Assembly: GCA_029862285.1 (NCBI GenBank)
Contig: JAOTXR010000031.1
Span: 1 to 11,162, forward strand
Length of the DNA: 11,162 nt
Direction: 5' to 3'
Source: Gammaproteobacteria bacterium
GTDB lineage: Bacteria; Pseudomonadota; Gammaproteobacteria; Steroidobacterales; JABDKV01
A program made the position numbers and the translations under genes. Below are positions 7,371-11,162 of the stretch, in pieces. The notes under the pieces are model-generated. The model saw nothing but the letters and a program-made list of their open reading frames with translations, was not told the DNA's origin and made no database searches. Each line of letters begins with the position of its first letter. Position 1 is the stretch's first letter.

Positions 7371-7442
7371 ATGACGTTGGACAGCATTAGAAGCCAGCTG
7401 TGTTGCGCGAATTGCAGCGGTGATTCACCGGTTTCGCGATAG
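7371..7442 (+). pseudogene. Tiny ORF after ahpC; possible ahpD remnant
   Basis: A 23-codon frame opens with ATG at 7371, 8 bases after the ahpC stop, with AGGA (7361-7364) spaced 6 bases upstream, and ends at TAG 7440-7442. Its first ten residues, MTLDSIRSQL, resemble AhpD N-termini, which typically read like M-x-LDSIKxxLPDYAKD, and ahpD commonly follows ahpC of this type. The resemblance stops there: the rest (CCANCSGDSPVSR) has no AhpD character, and no ExxCxxCxxxH-like active site follows in any frame before the NUDIX gene. It could be a decayed start, a real small Cys-rich peptide, or chance. Ten residues is thin evidence. Confidence 0.22.
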
Positions 7443-7462
7443 TGCTTGAGCAAGCAGCAAAC

Positions 7463-7486
7463 GGCTGCGGCGGCAGCGCTGCAGCC
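7463..7486. repeat. GC-rich dyad between convergent ahpC and NUDIX genes
   Basis: GGCTGC (7463-7468) pairs with GCAGCC (7481-7486); nested inside are a GCTGC/GCAGC hairpin and the palindrome GCAGCGCTGC. It sits just beyond the NUDIX 3' end and is the only structured element in the gap between the two converging genes. It has no T-tract on either strand, so a terminator role is possible but weak. Confidence 0.3.
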
Positions 7487-7492
7487 TGACGG

Positions 7493-7933
7493 CTAATCCG
7501 AAATCCTGGCAAGCCGTATCGAGGCCCAATAGATAACCGGACTGAGCCTTGCAGTGGTCATTGCCTCGGCTTCGTCGATGTTGACCCAGCGAAATTCGGC
7601 ATGCTCGGGTCGACCAATCTCCGGATTGACCGGCAAGGAGATGTCTTCGCGGCGGGTGAGTGCGATGTAGTATCGCGCCACCTTGCCGCGACTGTACGGG
7701 CCGGTCTCGATAAATTCTTCACCCCAGTCGAATTCGAGGTCATCGAGCGTGGTCTCTTCCTCGACTTCACGCACGGCTGCACCTAGTGGAGTTTCGTTTT
7801 TTTCCATTATTCCCTTGGGAAAATCCCAATTGCGAAACGCGCGCAAGAGAAGCAGCCGGGTCCCTGCCGGTGTCTTTCTTGCCACGACGACACCGCAAGA
7901 CAACCGTTTTTTTGGTTTTCGGCGGTAGGGCAT
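7493..7933 (-). CDS. NUDIX hydrolase (Ap4A hydrolase-like)
   Basis: A 146-residue single-domain NUDIX pyrophosphohydrolase, which cleaves nucleoside diphosphates linked to another group using Mg2+ or Mn2+. The NUDIX box runs from G41 to L63: G41, E47, R55-E56, E59 and E60 match GX5EX7REUXEEXGU, but the final Gly is Thr62. The preceding NWDFPKG (35-41) is typical of the diadenosine-tetraphosphate hydrolase branch, so dinucleoside polyphosphates are a reasonable guess; the substrate is not fixed by the motif. The basic N-terminus (YRRKPKKR) is short. It lies 37 bp downstream of the hydroxyacid dehydrogenase gene on the same strand, probably co-transcribed. The start codon has no recognisable Shine-Dalgarno; instead a GC-only inverted repeat abuts the ATG. 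Confidence 0.88.
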   Translation of the reverse strand: MPYRRKPKKRLSCGVVVARKTPAGTRLLLLRAFRNWDFPKGIMEKNETPLGAAVREVEEETTLDDLEFDWGEEFIETGPYSRGKVARYYIALTRREDISLPVNPEIGRPEHAEFRWVNIDEAEAMTTARLSPVIYWASIRLARISD

Positions 7934-7967
7934 CGGCCCAGTATGGCAGAAAACCCTGTGCGGGCCG
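7934..7967 (-). repeat. Inverted repeat abutting the NUDIX start codon
   Basis: CGGCCC (7934-7939) and GGGCCG (7962-7967) are perfect complements enclosing 22 bases. On the minus strand the hairpin lies in the 37-bp gap after the dehydrogenase stop, with its 3' arm directly touching the NUDIX ATG. It occupies the place of the ribosome binding site, so it could limit translation of the second gene, or act as an mRNA-processing or 3' stabilising element for the first. Confidence 0.35.
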
Positions 7968-7970
7968 GTG

Positions 7971-8939
7971 TCAGACCACGCGGTTGCGCCGTTGCCCGGC
8001 CAGCCAGGCCGCCACGTTTGCAGCCATCTCGTCGATCGCGCGCTGTCGGGCTTCCACGGCGGACCAGGCGATATGTGGCGTCACGATCAGATTGGGAATG
8101 TCCTGCGCAAGCAATGGATCGCCGTCTACAGGTGGCTCCTGCCCGAGGACATCAATTCCCGCGCCACCAAGCCGCGCGGCGCGCAGCGCCGCGGCCAGCG
8201 CGTGCGCATCCACCAGTGCACCGCGCGCGGTATTGATCAGGATGGCATCCGGCTTCATCAGCGCCAGTTCATCGGCCCCTATCAGGTTTCGGGTGCCCGG
8301 AGTCAGCGGGCAGTGCAGACTCAGCACATCGACCCGTTGCAACAGATCGTGTAATGCAAGACGGCCCTCGCGAACCTCTGCTGCGGGTCTCTCGGCCAAC
8401 ATCACGTGCATGCCGAAGGCGCGCGCCACCGTTGCTACCGCGCTGCCAAGTTCGCCGTGTCCGATGATCCCCAGAACTTTCCCCGCGAGCTCACGTATCG
8501 GATAGTCCAGCAAACAAAACTGCGGACTGCCGCGCCACGCGTTTGCACGAAGCAGATGCTGATAGGCCTGCAGGTGATGGGTCAGCGACAGTATCAATGC
8601 AAACACATGCTGTGCGACCGAACGGGTGCAATAAGAACTGATATTGCAAACAGCGATATCGCGGGCCCGCGCGGCATCCAGGTCGATATTGTCAGTACCG
8701 GTTGCCGCCGCACATATCAGCCGTAGTTGCGGGGCGGACTCGATCTTGCGGGAACCGAGCACGATTTTGTTGATCAGCAGAATTTCGGCATCGGTTATCC
8801 GTGCCGCAAGTTCGTCAGCCGCTGTGGTCGGGTAAAACTCGAGTTCCGGCAGTACACGCGTCAGTGCCCGGGCATCCACGTCGTTGTGACTGACGGTAGC
8901 GAAGTCGAGAAATGCTGCAGAATGTCTCATGACCTGCAT
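7971..8939 (-). CDS. D-2-hydroxyacid dehydrogenase (HprA-like)
   Basis: A 322-residue NAD(P)-dependent D-isomer-specific 2-hydroxyacid dehydrogenase, resembling hydroxypyruvate reductase/glycerate dehydrogenase. The Rossmann motif is G160-H-G-E-L-G165, and the acidic residue ending the second strand is E183 (LAERP), suggesting NAD over NADP. The catalytic set is R239 (NTARGALVD), E268 (GQEPP) and H289 (VTPHIAW). The segment [13 protein letters not shown] closely matches Pseudomonas-type HprA. I chose ATG at 8939 because AGGGA lies 5 bases upstream on the minus strand; ATG at 8930 is an alternative. An in-frame extension to 9101 lies antisense to the YcgN gene and shows no family similarity. 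It is divergent from the YcgN gene with about 34 bp between starts, and probably co-transcribed with the NUDIX gene. Substrate (hydroxypyruvate/glyoxylate) is inferred from similarity only. Confidence 0.88.
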   Translation of the reverse strand: MQVMRHSAAFLDFATVSHNDVDARALTRVLPELEFYPTTAADELAARITDAEILLINKIVLGSRKIESAPQLRLICAAATGTDNIDLDAARARDIAVCNISSYCTRSVAQHVFALILSLTHHLQAYQHLLRANAWRGSPQFCLLDYPIRELAGKVLGIIGHGELGSAVATVARAFGMHVMLAERPAAEVREGRLALHDLLQRVDVLSLHCPLTPGTRNLIGADELALMKPDAILINTARGALVDAHALAAALRAARLGGAGIDVLGQEPPVDGDPLLAQDIPNLIVTPHIAWSAVEARQRAIDEMAANVAAWLAGQRRNRVV

Positions 8940-8973
8940 TGTGATCCCTGGACACGTGACGCACAATCGAGCA

Positions 8974-9462
8974 ATGCCTGGGCGCCGCAAGTCCGCTACT
9001 CCGTTCTGGGAAACCAAGACTCTTTCGCAGATGACCCATCGCGAATGGGAATCGCTGTGCGATGGCTGTGGCCGCTGTTGTCTGCACAAGCTCGAAAACA
9101 CCGAGACAGGCGAAATTCACTACACCTCTGTAGCCTGCAAGCTGCTTGATACCGACACCGCTCGTTGCGGCGACTACAAGCAGCGCCTGCAGCATGTGCC
9201 TGACTGCATAGTGCTGAAAAAAGAGCACGTGGGTCACCTCGGCTGGTTGCCCGACAGCTGCGCCTACCGGCGACTGGACGAGGGTCGCGGTTTGCCCGAT
9301 TGGCATCCGCTTGTTAGCGGCAATTCCGACAGTGTGCACGCAGCCGGAATCTCGGTACGTGGACGGGTCAAACCGGGCCAGGGCGTTACTGAGGCCGAAT
9401 ACGAAGAGCACCTGATCGACTGGATCCCGCAGGGCCAGCGCAGTTGCCCGGAAATCCCATGA
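8974..9462 (+). CDS. ycgN: YcgN family cysteine-cluster protein (UPF0260)
   Basis: A 162-residue cytoplasmic protein closely resembling Escherichia coli YcgN (PFW-x-x-KTL near the N-terminus, [39 protein letters not shown]). The cluster C29-x2-C32-x2-C35-C36, with further cysteines at 55, 65, 78 and 96, is the CxxCxxCC-type signature of the family, thought to bind a metal or Fe-S centre; the biochemical function is unknown. I prefer ATG at 8974, which leaves 9 residues before PFW, much as in E. coli. In-frame starts at 8929, 8941 (GTG) and 8956 (GTG) would overlap or crowd the divergent dehydrogenase start. None has a strong ribosome site. Its TGA overlaps the ATG of the downstream flavoprotein (ATGA, 9459-9462), so the two are very likely co-translated. 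Confidence 0.9.
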   Translation: MPGRRKSATPFWETKTLSQMTHREWESLCDGCGRCCLHKLENTETGEIHYTSVACKLLDTDTARCGDYKQRLQHVPDCIVLKKEHVGHLGWLPDSCAYRRLDEGRGLPDWHPLVSGNSDSVHAAGISVRGRVKPGQGVTEAEYEEHLIDWIPQGQRSCPEIP

Positions 9463-10139
9463 GTGAGCCGCGGTTTATTCCATTACCCGGATTTGTCGAA
9501 TATACGATCGAGGAGATGCAGCAACGCGCCCGCCGCTATTGTGTGGAGATCAGCCGCCGTCGCACAGTACGTGACTTCAGCGATCGGCCAATTCCACCCG
9601 GTGTCATAGAAGATTGCCTGCGCGCCGCGGTGAGCGCGCCGAGCGGTGCAAACATGCAGCCGTGGCATTTCTGCGTCATCGAAGATGCCGATATCAAACG
9701 CCGCATTCGCGTTGCCGCCGAGGAAGAAGAACGGCATTTTTACCAACACCGGGCATCACCCGAATGGCTGGCTGCGCTGGCGCCACTGGGTACGGATTCG
9801 GACAAGCCCTTCCTCGAGGTTGCACCCTGCCTGATCGCAGTGTTTGTGCAACGCTGGGGCTACCTGCCCGACGGACGCAAAGTCAAGCATTACTACCCGA
9901 CGGAATCGGTCGGTCTTGCCTGTGGCTTGTTAATCGCTGGATTGCATCACGCCGGTCTGGCAACACTGACGCATACGCCGAGCCCGATGGGGTTTTTGAA
10001 CCAGATTCTCAAGCGACCAAAAAATGAACGGCCGTTCCTGCTCCTGGTTACCGGCTACCCCGCGAAGGACGCGAAAGTCCCCGATATCGAGCGGCTGCCG
10101 CTGCAACAGACCGTAAGCTGGCACCGGCCCGGAGGCTAG
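9459..10139 (+). CDS. Iodotyrosine deiodinase-like nitroreductase-family flavoprotein
   Basis: A 226-residue soluble FMN protein of the nitroreductase fold. Compared from memory with human iodotyrosine deiodinase (IYD) it aligns without gaps over the core at a constant offset of 66. FMN-binding R34, R35 and R38 match R100, R101 and R104; S62 matches S128. The lid residues that grip the amino-acid zwitterion, E91, Y95 and K116, match E157, Y161 and K182. T169, near flavin N5, matches T235. Shared blocks include APSGA, HYY, ACGLL and the GYP-K-A-VPD region. Human IYD removes iodide reductively from mono- and diiodotyrosine; bacterial homologues exist, but their physiological substrate is unclear. 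I chose ATG at 9459 (GGAA 5 bases upstream, ATGA overlap with YcgN stop) over 9444. It lacks the membrane anchor of the animal enzyme. BluB, another branch of the fold, is less likely given the lid match. Confidence 0.85.
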   Translation: MSEPRFIPLPGFVEYTIEEMQQRARRYCVEISRRRTVRDFSDRPIPPGVIEDCLRAAVSAPSGANMQPWHFCVIEDADIKRRIRVAAEEEERHFYQHRASPEWLAALAPLGTDSDKPFLEVAPCLIAVFVQRWGYLPDGRKVKHYYPTESVGLACGLLIAGLHHAGLATLTHTPSPMGFLNQILKRPKNERPFLLLVTGYPAKDAKVPDIERLPLQQTVSWHRPGG

Positions 10140-10157
10140 GCAACACCTCAGGGTTTT
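10128..10157 (+). terminator. Terminator-like hairpin at the end of the deiodinase-like gene
   Basis: CCC-g-GAGG (10128-10135) pairs with CCTC-a-GGG (10146-10153), seven base pairs with one mismatch around a 10-base loop, followed by TTTT (10154-10157). The stem includes the stop codon region. The T-run is short, so termination would be partial. Confidence 0.35.
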
Positions 10158-10188
10158 CAACATAACGTTGATTAACCCACCAAACGGG

Positions 10189-10205
10189 TGTCGGCTTTCT
10201 TTACA
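10189..10205. promoter_or_regulatory. Candidate enhancer-binding site upstream of the sigma-54 promoter
   Basis: TGTCGG-CTTTC-TTTACA lies about 108 bp before the -24 element, a usual distance for a sigma-54 activator site. A related partial copy, TGTAAATCAG (10268-10277), resembles TACAAATCAG (10202-10211), which begins inside the element. I recall similar TGTAAA/CCGACA-type sequences upstream of PEP-CTERM genes and attribute them tentatively to PrsR-like regulators; this recollection is not firm and one copy proves little. Confidence 0.25.
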
Positions 10206-10240
10206 AATCAGTCGTTTTTTGGCTCTTGACATAGTCGCGG

Positions 10241-10265
10241 ACCCACGCCTTTTGGGTATTTTTTT
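10241..10265 (+). terminator. Intrinsic terminator candidate with seven-T tract
   Basis: ACCCA (10241-10245) pairs with TGGGT (10253-10257) around a 7-base loop, then A and TTTTTTT (10259-10265). The stem is short and only moderately GC-rich, but the T-tract is good. It lies between the YcgN/deiodinase operon and the sigma-54 promoter, where it would insulate the PEP-CTERM gene from read-through. Confidence 0.4.
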
Positions 10266-10312
10266 CCTGTAAATCAGGTGCTTGAGGCTGCCCGGGCAGA
10301 CATGCGAGCGAG

Positions 10313-10328
10313 TGGCACACTTATTGCT
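10313..10328 (+). promoter_or_regulatory. Sigma-54 (RpoN) -24/-12 promoter
   Basis: TGGCACACTTATTGCT matches the sigma-54 consensus TGGCAC-N5-TTGCW at every defined position, with the invariant GG (10314-10315) and GC (10326-10327) at the required spacing. Transcription would start near 10339, giving a leader of about 57 bases to the PEP-CTERM ATG. Sigma-54 promoters need an enhancer-binding activator. PEP-CTERM/exosortase genomes commonly encode the PrsK/PrsR two-component pair, whose regulator has a sigma-54 interaction domain, so it is the natural candidate; it is not encoded in this window. Confidence 0.82.
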
Positions 10329-10335
10329 ATTATTA

Positions 10336-10362
10336 CCCCAGACCCGCAAAGACGGGCAGGGG
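10336..10362 (+). other. Hairpin near the transcript start of the PEP-CTERM gene
   Basis: CCCG (10343-10346) pairs with CGGG (10353-10356) around loop CAAAGA. An outer CCCC (10336-10339) can pair with GGGG (10359-10362) across a small internal loop. With a start site near 10339 the outer arm may be mostly absent from the RNA, leaving a 5'-terminal 4-bp hairpin. It could protect the 5' end or respond to a ligand; no known riboswitch fits. Confidence 0.3.
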
Positions 10363-10395
10363 GCTATTGAGTCCACTCAGAGGAAGAACACAATA

Positions 10396-10962
10396 ATGAA
10401 GCTGCTAACAATCAAGACCTTACTGGCCAGCACTCTGCTGCTGCCCTTCGTTGCCGGCGCAACACCGATCACCGGCAACATCGCCATGATTGGCCAGTTG
10501 AGCACCACGTGCGACGTCGCCGTGTGTGGGCTCAATAACGCCGATGGCCTGATATTCCTGACGGACGGCTTTGTCATTGCCGCAGACGGGGACTTCGCCG
10601 CTAACGGTGTCGCTTTCGGGTCCCTGGCCGCAATGTCGGACTTCAGCTTCGACCCGTTCGCAACCGTCGACCCGCTGTGGACCGTTTCGATTTTTTCCTT
10701 CGCGCTGGAATCGATTGACGTTAGCCAGGGCGTTGAGTTTCTCGAGCTGAGCGGTGCCGGTACGGTCTCGGGTCTTGGCTTTGACGATACTGCCGGACTC
10801 TGGACACTGAGCAGCCAGGGCGGTGACGGCGACCTGGAATTCAGCTGGTCATCGACCGCCCTTGCGGCGGCACCGGAGCCGGGCATCCTGATGCTGATGG
10901 GGCTTGGCCTGATTGGCGGTCTGGGCGCACGCCGGCTGACCCGGCCTGATAGATTAAAATAA
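10396..10962 (+). CDS. PEP-CTERM sorting domain protein (exported)
   Basis: A 188-residue secreted surface or matrix protein. Residues 1-22 are a Sec signal peptide (MKLLTIKTLLASTLLLPFVAG), probably cleaved before TPITGN. The C-terminus has the exosortase sorting signal: PEP at 160-162, a hydrophobic helix (ILMLMGLGLIGGLG) and an Arg-containing basic tail (ARRLTR). Exosortase cuts and releases or anchors such proteins, usually with exopolysaccharide export; the exosortase is elsewhere. The body (ITGNIAMIG..., DFSFDPF, WTVSIFSF, FLELSGAGTVSGLGFDDT, GLWTLSSQGG) belongs to a recurring PEP-CTERM group with short beta strands and an FDDT-x-G-x-W block; its ligand is unknown. Cys39 and Cys44 could form a disulfide. 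AGAGGAAG (10379-10386) is the ribosome site. Transcription is expected from the sigma-54 promoter about 70 bp upstream. A second exported protein follows. Confidence 0.9.
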   Translation: MKLLTIKTLLASTLLLPFVAGATPITGNIAMIGQLSTTCDVAVCGLNNADGLIFLTDGFVIAADGDFAANGVAFGSLAAMSDFSFDPFATVDPLWTVSIFSFALESIDVSQGVEFLELSGAGTVSGLGFDDTAGLWTLSSQGGDGDLEFSWSSTALAAAPEPGILMLMGLGLIGGLGARRLTRPDRLK

Positions 10963-10987
10963 CTTGCCCGGGGAGAGTGGGCGAGAA

Positions 10988-11056
10988 TTGTTTGAGCAGG
11001 CACCAGAACAAAGCCTGCGCGAGATGCAGAGAAAATTAAAAGAGTTAGAGGATTAA
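10988..11056 (+). CDS. Possible small charged peptide ORF between exported genes
   Basis: A 22-residue frame starts at TTG 10988 (or at TTG 10964, 30 residues) and ends at TAA 11054-11056, four bases before the next gene's GTG. The C-terminal part, SLREMQRKLKELED, would be an amphipathic, coiled-coil-like helix. GGGGAGAG lies upstream of TTG 10988, but at a wide spacing. Its end position suggests translational coupling to the next gene. No ATG start exists except for a 10-residue piece, and I recognise no homologue; chance is quite possible. Confidence 0.2.
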   Translation: MFEQAPEQSLREMQRKLKELED

Positions 11057-11060
11057 GCAA

Positions 11061-11162
11061 GTGAAACATTCTAATTATCTGAGGGGAGCGACTTTTGCCC
11101 TGGTGGCAGCGTTCTGCTTTGGTTCGGCCCAGGCCGCGACCATTGAAGGCGTACTCGATTTT
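11061..11162 (+). CDS. Exported protein, N-terminal fragment (second secreted gene)
   Basis: The gene starts at GTG 11061, with AGAGGA (11047-11052) 8 bases upstream, and runs off the window after 34 codons. Residues 1-21 are a clear Sec signal peptide: a KHSNYLR basic start, the hydrophobic ATFALVAAFCF core, and cleavage after GSAQA. The mature start, ATIEGVLDF, resembles the TPITGNIAM start of the preceding PEP-CTERM protein, so this may be another member of the same secreted group. That cannot be confirmed without the C-terminus. It lies 98 bp downstream on the same strand and probably shares the sigma-54 promoter. Confidence 0.65.
   Translation, partial: MKHSNYLRGATFALVAAFCFGSAQAATIEGVLDF

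Noticed and set aside
7786..8505. 239-codon plus-strand frame opposite the NUDIX and dehydrogenase genes
   Set aside because: It crosses two well-supported minus-strand genes, is rich in Arg/Ser/Ala/Pro as expected of a shadow frame, and shows no domain.
8940..9101. N-terminal extension of the hydroxyacid dehydrogenase to 9101
   Set aside because: The extra 54 residues do not resemble the family, lie antisense to the YcgN gene, and a good ribosome site precedes ATG 8939.
10226..10254. Sigma-70 promoter starting at TTGACA (10226-10231)
   Set aside because: The -35 is perfect, but nothing resembling TATAAT lies 16-18 bases downstream, and the terminator-like hairpin follows at once.
10336..10395. 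Cyclic-di-GMP (GEMM) riboswitch in the PEP-CTERM leader
   Set aside because: Only a CAAAGA-like loop is reminiscent; the second stem, the tetraloop/receptor segments and the required length are absent.
1..11162. Defence island, CRISPR array, mobile element or biosynthetic cluster
   Set aside because: No direct-repeat array, transposase, integrase, restriction, toxin-antitoxin or modular biosynthetic gene was found; the genes are ordinary chromosomal metabolism and envelope functions.

Overview
The window is chromosomal, with densely packed, moderately GC-rich genes. It looks like an environmental gammaproteobacterium. FadD aligns closely with the Escherichia coli enzyme, and there is a YcgN-family protein, a YjiN-like DUF445 protein and a FFLEELY-motif protein. 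A PEP-CTERM surface protein points to an exopolysaccharide-producing environmental lineage. I cannot assign a genus from sequence alone. I see no tRNA, rRNA, insertion sequence, integrase or CRISPR array, and no clear sign of horizontal transfer.

Positions 1-1620: the C-terminal end of a DUF445 membrane protein is followed by a small predicted outer-membrane lipoprotein with a DUF4097-like beta-repeat body. Its stop codon interlocks with that of a convergent FFLEELY-motif gene.

Positions 1689-6629: a storage-lipid block. A wax ester synthase/diacylglycerol acyltransferase, a phasin with a lysine-rich tail and a patatin-type lipase form a tight operon (4-bp overlap, then a 6-bp gap). A convergent fadD follows. 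Together they suggest a cycle: the acyltransferase makes wax ester or triacylglycerol, the phasin coats the granule, the patatin releases fatty acids, and FadD recharges them to acyl-CoA.

Positions 6630-7933: a three-cysteine, mycobacterial-type AhpC peroxiredoxin is divergent from fadD. It is followed by a tiny reading frame whose start resembles AhpD. A convergent NUDIX hydrolase sits downstream of a D-2-hydroxyacid dehydrogenase (7971-8939) in a minus-strand pair.

Positions 8974-10139: a YcgN-family cysteine-cluster protein overlaps by 4 bp with a nitroreductase-fold flavoprotein. By gap-free comparison with human iodotyrosine deiodinase, recalled from memory, the flavoprotein keeps every substrate and flavin residue I could check.

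Positions 10140-11162: two terminator-like hairpins, a candidate enhancer site and a full-consensus sigma-54 (-24/-12) promoter precede a PEP-CTERM protein. A short charged reading frame and the start of a second exported protein follow. The sigma-54 promoter fits known control of PEP-CTERM genes by PrsK/PrsR-type systems. No exosortase or regulator is encoded in the window.

The points most worth following are the iodotyrosine-deiodinase-like enzyme, the sigma-54 PEP-CTERM promoter and the acyltransferase-phasin-patatin operon. I did not find a convincing wholly new system.
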